The position numbers and the translations under genes were made by a program. Shown here in pieces: positions 8,728 through 17,757 of a stretch of 64,000 nt of DNA. Under the pieces are notes generated by a model that did not search any database, was not told where the DNA came from, and saw only the letters and a list, made by a program, of their open reading frames with translations. This stretch comes from JADJPO01 sp963825645 (GTDB taxonomy: Bacteria > Actinomycetota > Actinomycetes > Actinomycetales > Kineosporiaceae), in NCBI GenBank assembly GCA_963825645.1, contig CAWGTT010000011.1, forward strand, positions 62,001-126,000, in the 5' to 3' direction. How positions within the stretch are numbered: position 1 is the first letter of the stretch; each line of letters starts with the position of its first letter.

Positions 8728-9501
8728 TCAGCGCTCGACGAGGGCCAGCACCCGGACCGGGCTGCCCGAGCCGCCGACGATCGGCAGCGGCGAGGCGATC
8801 ACCACCGCGCCGGTGGTCGGCAGCCGCTGCAGGTTCTGCAGCTGGGTCAGCCCGTACTTGCCCGCGCCGAGCAGCAGAGCGTGGCACGGGAAGGCCGGGT
8901 CGAAGGAGTGGGCGGCGCCGGCGTCGGTGCCCACCGTCTCCACACCGAGGCCGAGGATCGCCACCTCGTCGGCCAGCCACCGGGCGCACTCCACGCTCAT
9001 CCCGGGCGTGTGCGGGCCGATCTCGTCGGCGTTGAGGATGCCTTCCTGGCTGCCCGCCCGGGCGTCCCACCCGGTGCGCAGCAGCAGCCACGCATTCGCC
9101 GGGATCGCCCCGTGCTCGGCCTGCCAGGCCCGGACGTCGGCGATCTGGAGCAGGAAGTCGGGGTCGGCAGCGACGCGCTCGGCGACGTCGATCACGACCG
9201 CCGGGCCGATCAGCCGGGACGGCGGCACCTGCGACACGTCGTCCCGGTCCTGGCCGGTGACCCAGTGGATCGGGGCGTCGAAGTGGGTGCCGGTGTGCTC
9301 GCCGGTGCGGAAGTTGTTCCAGTACCAGGCCGGCCCATCGTCGTCGTAGCGGCTGATCAGCTCACGCTCGAACCGCGCGGTCTGCCCCAACGGCTCAGGA
9401 AGGATGAGTATCGGGGTGCCCTCATGCAGCGGCGCGGTCAGGTCGATCACCTCGACGCCGCCCGTGGCGAGGGCCTGGACTAGGGAGTCGAGCAGCGGCA
9501 C
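8728..9501 (-). CDS. Cyclase family protein (kynurenine formamidase fold)
   Basis: A 257-residue metal-dependent hydrolase of the putative-cyclase family (PF04199 type). The metal-binding signature is TGTHFDAPIHW with a further His/Glu set in the C-terminal half (VETVGTDAG, HALLLGAGKYGL). Relatives hydrolyse N-formylkynurenine, isatin or similar cyclic amides, or cyclise polyketides. I chose GTG 9501 because AGGAGG sits seven bases upstream; the same frame opens to 9729 but the extra 76 residues are not family-like. It precedes the TPP enzyme gene by 21 nt in the same direction. Confidence 0.85.
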   Translation of the reverse strand: MPLLDSLVQALATGGVEVIDLTAPLHEGTPILILPEPLGQTARFERELISRYDDDGPAWYWNNFRTGEHTGTHFDAPIHWVTGQDRDDVSQVPPSRLIGPAVVIDVAERVAADPDFLLQIADVRAWQAEHGAIPANAWLLLRTGWDARAGSQEGILNADEIGPHTPGMSVECARWLADEVAILGLGVETVGTDAGAAHSFDPAFPCHALLLGAGKYGLTQLQNLQRLPTTGAVVIASPLPIVGGSGSPVRVLALVER

Positions 9502-9768
9502 GGCGGTTCCTCCTGCGCGGGAACGGACCGTGCGACCGTAGACCCTCGATCCTCCGACTGGGAAGTGATCGGGGCCCGGCGACGCGGATCGCCACTCTCG
9601 AACGTGAGGTGCGCCAGCTGCGCCGAATGAACGAGACACCCAGCCCAGCTGGCTGGGTGGATGCGCGGGGAGTGGCTTGTGGTCGGGAAAGGCGCTCTCC
9701 TCGTCCCACGTGACAGACCCCGCCACCACGCCACCGAGGCCGACACGTTCGGGCCATGCGCCCTCGGT
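9502..9768. other. Intergenic region upstream of cyclase operon
   Basis: 267 nt between the cyclase start and the end of the PAS-ANTAR gene, both on the minus strand. It holds the AGGAGG ribosome site at about 9509-9514 (minus strand) and presumably the operon promoter. No gene is supported. Confidence 0.35.
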
Positions 9769-10701
9769 TCAGAGGGGAGGAGAGAGGTTTCCGCTGACCA
9801 CCGCGCGTGCGACGTCGTGCAGCTTCATGTTGTGGTCACGCGAGTAGCGGCGCAAAGCCGCGAAGGCGCTGGCGAGATCGGCTCCGGTGCGTCCGGCGAT
9901 CAGGCCCTTGGCCTGCTCGATCACCGTACGCGAGGTGAGCGCATTCTCGAGCTGTTCGGTGAGCCGGAGCAACTGGTCACGGTCGTTGCGTCGCTCGGTG
10001 ATGTCACGAACGTTGCACACCACCCCACGGATCACCGGGTCATCGAAGAAGTTGGTCATGAGCAGCTCTACCCAGCACCACGAGCCGTCCGGCCTGAGGA
10101 GCCGGCACTCCAGCGGCGCGGTCGGATCCCGCGATGCGATGACGCGCCCGTAGTACTCGATCGCAGATCGGCGGTCGTCCGCGTGAACCAGCGACGGCAG
10201 GCCGGCACCGAGTGCGCGCTCATCCGTCCACCCGAACATCTGCATCGCGGCAGGGCTGATGAACGACACTCTGGCATCGCCGGTGAGCACCAAGGCGGCA
10301 TCCGAGGACTGGGCGAGCAACGGTCGCAAGGCGTGCGCCAGGTCGGTCGACACCCCCACGACGCCCACCAGCTCTCCAGAGCTGTCGTGCACGCCGGTGT
10401 CGGTCACCAGCGCCGGGAACGTTGAGCCGTCCTTGCGCTGGACGCTGAAGCCGCCGGACCACTGCCCACCGGAGCGCAGCGTTTGCATGATCTCCTCGGC
10501 AAGCGACTGGGTCACTCGCGGCACGGTCAGCGTGGCGATGTTCCGTCCGAGGGCCTCGGCGACGGTCCAGCCGTAGAGGCGCTCCGCGGCGGGGTTCCAG
10601 TGCTTCACCACTCCGGCCAGGTCGGTGACGATGACGGCGTGGCCGAGGGACTGTAGAACCTGCTCGGCCGACAGCGTGCTGTCGGGTCGGGTCGCCGCCA
10701 T
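9769..10701 (-). CDS. PAS-PAS-ANTAR regulator (RNA-binding antiterminator type)
   Basis: A 310-residue cytosolic regulator. Two PAS domains lie at about residues 12-120 (HWNPAAERLYGW, then the KDGS turn) and 122-245 (ISPAAMQMFGW, then RDITERR). A C-terminal ANTAR domain at about 250-305 has VIEQAKGLIAGRTG and AFAALRRYSRDHN. ANTAR domains bind paired hairpins in nascent RNA and act as antiterminators. The PAS domains would sense a small ligand or redox state. ATG 10701 has GAAGGG upstream. The divergent small three-helix protein next door is a common companion of ANTAR regulators in actinobacteria. No dual hairpin target was found nearby. Confidence 0.85.
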   Translation of the reverse strand: MAATRPDSTLSAEQVLQSLGHAVIVTDLAGVVKHWNPAAERLYGWTVAEALGRNIATLTVPRVTQSLAEEIMQTLRSGGQWSGGFSVQRKDGSTFPALVTDTGVHDSSGELVGVVGVSTDLAHALRPLLAQSSDAALVLTGDARVSFISPAAMQMFGWTDERALGAGLPSLVHADDRRSAIEYYGRVIASRDPTAPLECRLLRPDGSWCWVELLMTNFFDDPVIRGVVCNVRDITERRNDRDQLLRLTEQLENALTSRTVIEQAKGLIAGRTGADLASAFAALRRYSRDHNMKLHDVARAVVSGNLSPPL

Positions 10702-10969
10702 GACGTGCCCTTCTGGTGATCAGTGCGACGTGGCCACATCTCTCCGGACAGGTCTGCCGCCGGCGCGGGTCGTATGGCCTGCTGCCTGGGCCGCGCCGGC
10801 GTCCAGCTGTCGGCAGTGCGCGCAGCGGTGACTCTGCTTGTCCCCCGCCACGGAACCAGACTATGCTTTGGAGGTCTCTTGTAGGCTCACCCGCCGGTGC
10901 TCCGGTGGTTCATCGTCGCTCTGGTCCCCGGCGACGTCCCTTGTTGGGGCGGTTCGTCAGGAAGGTTAC

Positions 10970-11215
10970 GTGGCGACGACACATGATTCGGTGGCAATCC
11001 CCCGGCTCGAGACCCGCTCGTACAGCCGCCAGGACATGCGCTGGGTCTCAGATCGCTTGATCGCGGAGTTCGACGGGCGGCTCCCTGCGGCCACCGTCAT
11101 TCGGCACGTGGCCGGTGCTCGTGAACAGCTCGTCGCTCTGGGGCTCAGGGCCGGCCTCGGTTACGCGACCGAGGCCATGGCCCGCAGCCGACTGCGTGAC
11201 CTCAGCTCCCGCTAG
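10970..11215 (+). CDS. Small three-helix bundle dimerisation-domain protein
   Basis: An 81-residue protein starting at GTG 10970 with AGGAAGG four bases upstream. The frame opens further back to 10838 but that extension looks non-coding. The core SDRLIAEFDG and RHVAGAREQLVALG pattern matches a small actinobacterial three-helix bundle dimerisation domain that I recall near ANTAR and PAS genes. It has no enzyme motif. It is divergent from the PAS-PAS-ANTAR gene. A role as a protein-protein partner is inference. Confidence 0.65.
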   Translation: MATTHDSVAIPRLETRSYSRQDMRWVSDRLIAEFDGRLPAATVIRHVAGAREQLVALGLRAGLGYATEAMARSRLRDLSSR

Positions 11216-11419
11216 GGCGTCGACCATCCTTTCGCGCTGCAGTTGACGGCAACCCGTCGCCCAGCGGCTGACGTCACACGGTTCGCGTTCGCGCCGATAG
11301 TCCTTGCGCGGTGATGTCGCCCGAGTGCTCTGACGTCGGATGATCGCCTGCTGCGCCGCGGGTGACGGTCACGCTCACAGGGTGACGATGGGCAGCGCCC
11401 AGATCCAGCCGTCGGGCTC

Positions 11420-11590
11420 GACGGGCTGTGGGCCAGGTAGCGCTTGGGGCGCTTGGCCAGCCGGGAGATGCGGTTGGAGGCCCAGGCGGGAACCAGATCA
11501 CGGAGGTGGAGGGCGGACAGCAACCGGTCGTAGGCGCCGGCGGTGCGTTTGTCGATGCCCGCGGCCTGGAACAGGGTCACCTCGGTCGGC
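11420..11590 (-). pseudogene. Fragment of a DUF4143 / AAA-type ATPase
   Basis: About 57 residues with TLFQAAGIDKRTAGAYDRLL and LVPAWASNRISRLAKRPKRY. This is the middle of the DUF4143 domain that follows an AAA module in many bacterial ATP-binding proteins. The ATPase domain and the end are missing. It is joined directly, in another frame, to a SARP regulator fragment, so it is a recombination scar and not a gene. Confidence 0.6.
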
Positions 11591-11887
11591 AGACCGGGTC
11601 GCGTCGAGAGCGTCGGAAGGAAGCCGGAGCGAGTAACCGCCCGCCGTCGCCTCGATGGCGGCAGGACCCAGCGCACCGCGTAGCCGGGCGATGTAGACCT
11701 GCAGCGTCTTCCGCGCGGTACGCGGCGAAGCCTCGCCCCAAACGGCATCGACCAGCCAGTCGGTCGTCGCGGCCCCGTTCGGACGCAGCAGCAGGGCACC
11801 GAGGACAAGCCGCTGCCTGAATCCCCCCAGCGCCACTGTCTGGGTCCCCTCGACGACCTCGAGGGGGCCGAGGACCCGGAACTCCAT
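11591..11887 (-). pseudogene. N-terminal fragment of a SARP/AfsR-type regulator
   Basis: About 99 residues of the winged-helix DNA-binding domain of a Streptomyces antibiotic regulatory protein: EFRVLGPLEVVEG, LVDAVWGEASPRTARKTLQ, YIARLRGALG and YSLRLPSDALDA. The bacterial activation domain and everything after it are replaced by the DUF4143 fragment. The ATG at 11887 and the start context are intact, so a short DNA-binding peptide could in principle be made. Confidence 0.75.
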
Positions 11888-12529
11888 GTCCTTTCAGCAT
11901 ATGGAGACCGCGCCCTGGAGGTTCGTGACTTACGCCCCCCGCACGGACGCAGCCCCCCATCACGGGCCGGACTCCGCGAGTCTGCCCGCGCATGCCACCT
12001 CCGTGGCGAGGCGGGCTAGCGTCCCATCACTGAATCGCTACCGTGGTCGCGATCACACCGTCACCCACCGGTTCACCACCCAGGACACCAGTGCCCGACC
12101 GGGATGGATCAGACCACCAGACCACGGGGAAGTCGGAAACCCACTGGCAGGACACGGATGGACAGTCCAAGATCACATCATCGCGCGGCAGGCTCGACCG
12201 CCAAGTACCAGCCTGGCCTGAAGGTTGGCCGCATCGCGCCGGTTCCCGGAGGCCGAGGGACTCCCCCGGGCAGGGATTGGTCGGCAAGTGGGTGCCTCTC
12301 CATCAGTGGACTGTCCGAAGCGGGGATCTTGACCAAGCTCCTGCGGCGGGCTGCCACAGGCACGGTCATCCACACCCCTTGGTTCTGCGTACGCCACGAG
12401 AGATCCGTCTTGTCCGCGGATCCCCGCAGGCCCGACAGGGTTTCCAGCAACGGTGCCTCGGTCGCGGCTCGGCTCATCCGCTGGTGCACGCCAGGCAATG
12501 GTCGCTCCGTCGCCAGGTCTGCGCGGCAC
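11888..12529. other. Degenerate stretch without a supported gene
   Basis: Several mid-length frames occur on both strands, but none has a domain that I recognise and they exclude each other. With the fragments on either side this looks like decayed accessory DNA. Confidence 0.35.
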
Positions 12530-12650
12530 CGGCGGTGGCGACATGATCCCGGTTCAACATGTGCAGGTTCGCCGATCCCGCCCGACTGACATCGACCAAC
12601 CCGTGGCGAACCAGCCGGGTCAGGACCGTGTTGATCCCCGACTGACGCAG
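12530..12650 (-). pseudogene. Winged-helix fragment of a nucleotidyltransferase gene
   Basis: About 40 residues with RQSGINTVLTRLVRHGLVDV and LHMLNRDHVA. This is the HTH end that precedes the nucleotidyltransferase domain in a common actinobacterial MNT-type protein family (the LNRDH turn is typical). The catalytic part is absent here. A matching catalytic fragment of the same family type lies at 50904-51168 in an unrelated junction. Confidence 0.45.
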
Positions 12651-12973
12651 CGTCCGCCCGACAGCTCGCGCAGACCGCCGTGATCCTGCGCCAGGAAGCC
12701 CCGGTCTCCTTTCTTCCGGCCGGGCTCCCGCTGGGTCGACCGCGGCATGTTCCGGGCGGGGCTCCGCTCGGCTACCGCTGCGCGCCCGGTCCCTGTGGCC
12801 ATCGCCAGACCGGGACCAGATCCTGCTCCACGAACGTATCGAGCCGGTCGAGACGCATGTTGGACTAGATCGACGGTATCTCCGCCTCTGGCGGCGCGCG
12901 ATGAACGGTCGGCGGATCTGGCGTCGCCACTCGACAGCCTTGTTGCGTGCCGGGTGCCGGATGCTGGGACTCC

Positions 12974-13753
12974 TCAACCTGGCGGGGTTTCCGGACGCGG
13001 GTGGTAGAGGTCGAGCAGTCGCAGCAGCTCCATCGGAACCGGGAAGGCGATCGTGGAGTTCTTTTCGGCACCAAGCTCGAGCAGGGTGCCCAGCACTCGC
13101 AACTGCATGGCGGCCGGATGCGCCTCGAGAACCAGGGCCGCCTCGCCCAGGTTCGCTGCTGCCTCCTTCTCGCCGAGCGCGTGGATCACCTTGGCTCGCC
13201 GGTCACGTTCGGCTTCGGCCTGGCGGGCCATCGCGCGCCGCATGCTTTCGGGGAGGATTACGTCCTTCACCTCGACGATGGTGACCTTCACGCCCCAGGG
13301 GTCGGTGACCCCATCGATCACCTGCTGCAGCTTCTGGTTCACGTCGTCGCGCTTCGTCAGCAGGTCATCCAGGCTGGTTTGGCCCAGGATGCTGCGCAGC
13401 GTGGTCTGGGCCACCTGCTGCGTGCCGAAGCGGTAGTCGTCGATCGACAGCACCGACCGAACCGCCTCGATCACATTGAAGTAGACAACCGCGTTGACCT
13501 GCACAGTGACGTTGTCCCTGGTGATGACGTCCTGCGGCGGGATGTCGTAGGTCTGGGTACGCAGGTTCACTCGGATCAGCCGGTCGATGATCGGGATGAT
13601 GAAGATGAGTCCCGGGCCCTTCAGCGGCTGGATCCTGCCCAGCCGCAAGATCACTCCGCGTTCGTACTCGGGCAGCACCTTGATCGCCGCCGAGATCAAG
13701 GCGGCCGCGACGATGACCACAAGCGCGATTCCGATGAGCGTTCCGGTGCTCAT
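12974..13753 (-). CDS. Slipin, SPFH/Band-7 membrane protein
   Basis: A 259-residue stomatin-like protein. One N-terminal membrane helix (about residues 5-25) is followed by the SPFH domain with VLPEYERGVILRLGR, DNVTVQVNAVVYF and the AMARQAEAERDRRAKVI coiled-coil segment. Such proteins form oligomers on the inner membrane face. The gene overlaps the upstream NfeD gene by four bases (ATGA), the classical slipin-NfeD operon in which the protease partner works with the scaffold. The order NfeD then slipin is normal. Confidence 0.92.
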   Translation of the reverse strand: MSTGTLIGIALVVIVAAALISAAIKVLPEYERGVILRLGRIQPLKGPGLIFIIPIIDRLIRVNLRTQTYDIPPQDVITRDNVTVQVNAVVYFNVIEAVRSVLSIDDYRFGTQQVAQTTLRSILGQTSLDDLLTKRDDVNQKLQQVIDGVTDPWGVKVTIVEVKDVILPESMRRAMARQAEAERDRRAKVIHALGEKEAAANLGEAALVLEAHPAAMQLRVLGTLLELGAEKNSTIAFPVPMELLRLLDLYHPRPETPPG

Positions 13754-15132
13754 GTCGCGTCATCCTCTCGTTCGGATGCCTGCTCGCCGACGTCCTCTTC
13801 GGCCATGGGCTCGACGAGCAGCACCAGTCCGTCCATGCCGACCACGCGTGCGTCGTCACCCGCGTGCAGTGGTGGCCCCACGCTGCGCACCGACCACCAG
13901 GAGCCTTCGGTGAATCCGCGCCCGCTGATCCCGTCGGCCTCCTGCACGGGCACCAGATGCCCGACGAGCAGATCTGCGCCAGTAGTCGTCGACGGGATCG
14001 AGCGGGTTCGGAACGCCAGCCTGCCGGCCAAGACTGCCGCGACGAACATGACGATCGCCAAGGGCAGCGCGGCACTCAGGTCCACGGCCACCCCCTCAGC
14101 GTCGTCGAACAGGAACAGGGCAGCGAGAACCAGCACGACGGCTCCACCGAACGCGAAGCCGGCTACGCCTGGCACGAACAGTTCGGCGATGAACAGCCCC
14201 ATCGCTACCACGAGCAGGAGCAGGCCGACGACGTTGACCGGGAGAACCGAGAGGCTGAACAGCGCCAGAAGCAGGGCGGTGGCCCCGGTCGCGCCGGCGA
14301 CCCCCACGCCTGGTGTGGCCAGCTCGTAGATCAGGCCGAGGGTGCCAAGGGTCAGCAGGAGAAAGGCGATGTTGGGGTCGGCGAGGGTTTGGAGAGCGCG
14401 ACGGAACAGACCCATGTCGTGGCGCTGCACCACAGCCCCTGCGGTGTGCACCGTCAGCTGTCGGTCCGCGGCCATCGTCACGGTCCGGCCATCAGCTGCC
14501 TGCAGCGCCGCCCCCAGCGTCGACGCCTTCGCATCCACGGCGCCCAGCTCGAGCGCCTCGTCCACCGCTGCCGAACGCCCCTCACGAACCGTATCGACGG
14601 CGAACTCAACGTTGCGTCCCCGTAGCACCGCCAACGCCTCGGCTTCCGCGGCGGCGTCGTTGACGATCTTGTCCGAGACGGACTCGCCCTCCAGACCCAC
14701 CGGAGTTGCGGCGCCGATCGTCGTACCGGGCGCCATGACGGCAACGTGGGCGGCGAACGTGATGATGGCGCCGGCGGAGCCGGCCCGAGCCCCCTCGGGG
14801 CTGACGTAGACGATGACCGGTACAGGGCTGGCGAGCGTGTCGCTGACGATGTCGCGCATCGCCTGGACCAGGCCTCCGGGTGTGTCGAGCTCGATCACGT
14901 ACGCCGCGTAGCCACCCTCGTCGGCCCGGGCGAGCCCATCCCTGATGTGGTCGGCCACGACCGGCGTGATCGGGGTGTCCACCCGCGTCGCCAACACCCG
15001 ATTCGTCGGATCCGCGGCCGTCGCCGTGTTGGAGAGGAGGAACACGATCGCGGCGATTCCGCCGAGTACGGCAACCAGCAGCCGCCAAGTCACCACCAGG
15101 CAGGAGATCATGGTGATCACATCCTTGCCCAC
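13750..15132 (-). CDS. NfeD1b-type membrane serine protease
   Basis: Up to 460 residues. A signal/anchor helix is followed by a ClpP-like serine protease domain with the nucleophile in ARAGSAGAIITF and the lysine region in ESVSDKIVND. Then come about four membrane helices and a C-terminal NfeD OB-fold (about residues 370-445, VGHLVPVQ, GMDGLVLLV). Relatives cleave stomatin C-termini. The longest frame starts at GTG 15132 without a clear ribosome site; GTG 15120 or ATG 15111 after AAGGA are more likely. It is followed by the slipin gene with a 4-nt overlap. Confidence 0.9.
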   Translation of the reverse strand: MGKDVITMISCLVVTWRLLVAVLGGIAAIVFLLSNTATAADPTNRVLATRVDTPITPVVADHIRDGLARADEGGYAAYVIELDTPGGLVQAMRDIVSDTLASPVPVIVYVSPEGARAGSAGAIITFAAHVAVMAPGTTIGAATPVGLEGESVSDKIVNDAAAEAEALAVLRGRNVEFAVDTVREGRSAAVDEALELGAVDAKASTLGAALQAADGRTVTMAADRQLTVHTAGAVVQRHDMGLFRRALQTLADPNIAFLLLTLGTLGLIYELATPGVGVAGATGATALLLALFSLSVLPVNVVGLLLLVVAMGLFIAELFVPGVAGFAFGGAVVLVLAALFLFDDAEGVAVDLSAALPLAIVMFVAAVLAGRLAFRTRSIPSTTTGADLLVGHLVPVQEADGISGRGFTEGSWWSVRSVGPPLHAGDDARVVGMDGLVLLVEPMAEEDVGEQASEREDDAT

Positions 15133-15938
15133 ATGCTACGGCGCCCCTCACCACACCAGCCACGGCATGTCTGGAAGGGTAGAAGCCACCCACCGCACGC
15201 CGCTCAGCGCGTCATCGAGCCGCCCCCAGGCCGCGCCATCGAATCTATGCGTGATCCAGCCCGCCAGAGTGAGGTGAGTGTGAACGTCGACAGACCAGAA
15301 AGGACATGGAACCGTCTGGGCGCCGGTGACCGCAGCGCTTCTCGTACTCGCCCTGTCGTCAAGGCTTCCACACGACGCCGGACCAGCTGAGTCCAGATCT
15401 ACGCGACCACCGGCCGTGTGGCCACGAGAAGGCCGGCCTACGGAACCCGAGCCGTAACGCGCCTGATGCGGCGCCACACATCAAGAGCTCTCGCCTGACG
15501 CATGGTCAGCTTCACGAGGTTCGGCCTCAGGTGTGGCGCCACCGACGGCTGAACACGTTCCGCTGGGCCATGGAACGGTCGATGCTCTCGACCCTGGCCA
15601 CCAGAACCGCCGCCGATACGGTCCGGCCGGGATACCCGGACGGGTATCCCGCGCCATCCATGATCAGACTACGGATAGGCCACTGGACGCTGCGCATCGT
15701 CGTTGACGGCTGGCGACGGCCGGACACCCAAAGAACACGCGATCGGTAGTAACCGATCGGGTGACCAGGACCCACCTGACCTGCGCATTCACACCCATCG
15801 CGGCACCCTAGGGCGGGCCCGCGCTGTACACCGCTCAGCGGTGTCAAACACCGCTGAAGCCCAGCCCCGCCAGGCGATGCCCACTCCACAGGAGAACCGT
15901 CGGACAAAAGCGCAGGTCAACCCATGATCACGAGAAAG
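15133..15938. other. Non-coding stretch before the first tRNA-Ser fragment
   Basis: About 800 nt without a gene I can support. It holds an 11-bp perfect inverted repeat at 15628-15651 and then AT-poorer flanking sequence that ends in the ATGATCAC..GAA.GC motif also seen beside the tRNA-Ser fragments at 48.3 and 49.9 kb. By analogy it may be the end of an integrated element. Confidence 0.4.
15628..15651. repeat. 11-bp perfect inverted repeat, 2-nt loop
   Basis: CGGGATACCCG, then GA, then CGGGTATCCCG. The palindrome has no T tract and lies 300 nt left of the first tRNA-Ser fragment. It could be a dimeric-protein operator or an element-end recombination site. The role is unknown. Confidence 0.6.
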
Positions 15939-15996
15939 CAGAGGGCGAGGGATTCGAACCCTCGGGGCAGGATTGGGTACCGCCCAGCGGGTTTGA
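15939..15996 (-). repeat. tRNA-Ser 3' half, copy A (candidate att site)
   Basis: Read on the minus strand, this has the long variable arm, a T arm with GAGGG-TTCGAAT-CCCTC pairing and the acceptor 3' strand GCCCTC. There is no D arm or 5' acceptor strand, so it is not a working tRNA. It differs at a few places from copies B, C and D, notably in the anticodon loop. The right flank is shared with C and D and the left flank with B and C. A tRNA 3' end is a standard target of tyrosine integrases. Confidence 0.75.
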
Positions 15997-16110
15997 GACA
16001 CCCACACAAACCGCCGCTGACCAGCAACGATGCCGGCTGGCCCGGCCGGCAGACCACGCGTGGACCACGGGCGGCTGTCGACGGTTGGGGTTCGTCGTGG
16101 CCGGCTGGAC
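15997..16110. repeat. Island-end repeat next to tRNA-Ser copy A
   Basis: The sequence after the tRNA fragment is related to that after copies C (49961) and D (56149): ACACCCAC, then CCGCTGACCAGC.ACGAT, then TGGACCACGGGC. It is more diverged than C and D are from each other. The repeated TGGACCACGG units could be integrase arm-binding sites, which is inference. Confidence 0.55.
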
Positions 16111-16211
16111 GATGCACGTCGCGGGCGGCTCCATGCCTGTCAGCCGAGTCCGGGCAGTCGCGGCCGTGCCCCCATGGTCGCCGCCGCGTCGAAGTGCGCA
16201 GGGGTGGGGCG

Positions 16212-16579
16212 TCAGCGCATGGGTAGCGTGCGGACGCGCAGCCGAGTGGTCGACAACGACATCACCCCCCCGGCAGCCAGTTCCTCGAGCACCGGCAGCA
16301 GATTCGCGAGGATCAGGTCCGACTGATCGACCGGAGACAGGCGATCGGCAGACCGCAGCAGGACCAGCGACGGGCTCGTGGCACCCGACACCGCCAGCAA
16401 GATCGTGAAGTCGGTGTCGGCAGAGACGATCACCTGACCGTTCTCGATGGCATGGGCAAGGATCTCTTCGTCCGTGGCCGTCAACAGTCCGTGATCGACG
16501 ACGTCGTCGCCTCATGACCGGCATCGGTGAGCCGAGCAGCCACCGTGGGTGAGAGGTTGGCGTCGACCAAGAACCTCAT
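16212..16579 (-). pseudogene. DUF5615 / Mut7-C PIN-like protein, frameshifted
   Basis: From ATG 16579 the frame reads MRFLVDANLSPTVAARL and GHEA, then breaks near 16510. The other frame continues DDVVDHGLLTATDEEIL, then VIVSADTDFTILLA and LVLLRSAD. Joined, they give a typical PIN-fold DUF5615 protein with the acidic residues D6, E/D and D of the nuclease site. One base is missing at the break. DUF5615 proteins are usually the toxin half of DUF433/DUF5615 pairs; no antitoxin partner is visible. It lies just inside the island boundary at copy A. Confidence 0.75.
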
Positions 16580-16641
16580 GCCGGATGGGCGAGCGGGACG
16601 GCGACTCCTTCTCGCCGACGCCTGCCCCAGAGGCACCCGGG

Positions 16642-16696
16642 CCATGATCGTGACCGATCCGTGCGGGTGTCACGGACGAAACGGTCACGATCATGG
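16642..16696. terminator. 15-bp perfect inverted repeat with inner hairpin
   Basis: CCATGATCGTGACCG at 16642-16656 pairs perfectly with CGGTCACGATCATGG at 16682-16696. The loop contains a second 6-bp pair, TCCGTG/CACGGA. There is no T tract. It lies between the DUF5615 relic and the LLM gene and could act as a bidirectional transcription stop, an attenuator or a small mobile repeat. I favour a terminator-like role but cannot show it. Confidence 0.5.
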
Positions 16697-16794
16697 ACCC
16701 TGGGTCGCCAAGCGGCCTGATGGAACAAGAACCCCGACGATGTTCGTCCGCCCAGGACATGCCGCAGCGTCCGGCTTCGGCCGATCCTGGCACG

Positions 16795-17757
16795 ATGCGG
16801 ATCGCTCTCGGCATCGGCGGTGAGGCCATCGGCTCGGCGAGAACGCCGCAGCAGGTGGTGCAGGAGTGGTGCGAGGCCGAGATGGCCGGGTTCGCCGCAG
16901 GCTGGACCACGCACATGTCCCGCGGGATCGACGCGCTCAGCGTCATCGCGGCCGCCGGGCCCCGGACGTCGCGGATCGAGATGGGCGTCGGGGTGGTGCC
17001 CACCTATCCGCGGCACCCGCACGCCCTCGCCCAGCAGGCCGCGACCGTGCAAGCACTCACCGACGGCCGGCTGACCCTCGGCATCGGTGTGTCACACCGA
17101 CCGGTGATCGAGGGCCTGTTCGGGCTGCCGTACGACAGCCCCGCGGCGCACCTGACCGAGTACCTGTCGGTGCTCGTTCCGCTGCTGCGCACCGGGTCGG
17201 TCACCTACCAGGGGGAGCGCTACGCCGTGGACGGCGGCTTCACCGTGCCCGGGACCGGTCCGGTCAGCGTCCTCGTCGGTGGGATGGGGCCGCGCACCGT
17301 CGAGGTGGCCGGCCGATTCGCCGATGGGATCGTCACCTGGCTCGCCGGGCCCCGGGTGCTCGCCGAGGAGATCGGCCCGGCCCTGCGCGCCGCCGCACAG
17401 GATGCGGACCGGACCGCGCCACGGCTGGTCGTCGCGCTGCCGGTCGCGGTGTGCGCCGACCCGGACGCCGCCCGGTCGGCGGCCGCCCGGCTGTTTGCCC
17501 GCTACGAGACAATGACGAACTACCAGCGCCTGCTGGTCCGCCAGGACGATGCCCGGGTCGCTGACCTCGCTCTGGTCGGCGACGAGGACGCGGTCGCCCG
17601 CGCCGTCGCCACCGTCGCGGACGCCGGTGCCACCGAGCTGTGGGCGACCCCGTTCGCGGCCGACGAAGACCCCCAGGGCACCGCCCGGACCACGGTGTTC
17701 CTCGCCGAGCTGGCCCGGTCCTCCGCACCGGAGTCCCCGGCCGGGGCCGGTGCCTGA
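16795..17757 (+). CDS. LLM-class F420-type oxidoreductase
   Basis: A 320-residue luciferase-like monooxygenase-fold protein with ALGIGGEA, GVGVVPTYPRHPHALAQQA and LTLGIGVSHRPVIEGLFG. These match F420-dependent LLM oxidoreductases of the TIGR03564 type rather than FMN luciferases. ATG 16795 was chosen since earlier starts add a low-complexity leader. The stop shares one base with the start of the next gene (TGATG), so it heads the operon with the aspartase/fumarase lyase and the CoM genes. It may supply a reduction step; the pathway described for bacterial CoM ends in a reduction, but that link is inference. Confidence 0.78.
   Translation: MRIALGIGGEAIGSARTPQQVVQEWCEAEMAGFAAGWTTHMSRGIDALSVIAAAGPRTSRIEMGVGVVPTYPRHPHALAQQAATVQALTDGRLTLGIGVSHRPVIEGLFGLPYDSPAAHLTEYLSVLVPLLRTGSVTYQGERYAVDGGFTVPGTGPVSVLVGGMGPRTVEVAGRFADGIVTWLAGPRVLAEEIGPALRAAAQDADRTAPRLVVALPVAVCADPDAARSAAARLFARYETMTNYQRLLVRQDDARVADLALVGDEDAVARAVATVADAGATELWATPFAADEDPQGTARTTVFLAELARSSAPESPAGAGA

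Noticed and set aside
12178..12498. 106-codon minus-strand frame in the degenerate region
   Set aside because: No recognisable family or ribosome site; composition is no better than other frames there.
15527..15907. 126-codon minus-strand frame
   Set aside because: No domain, spans the palindrome and looks like non-coding element-end DNA.
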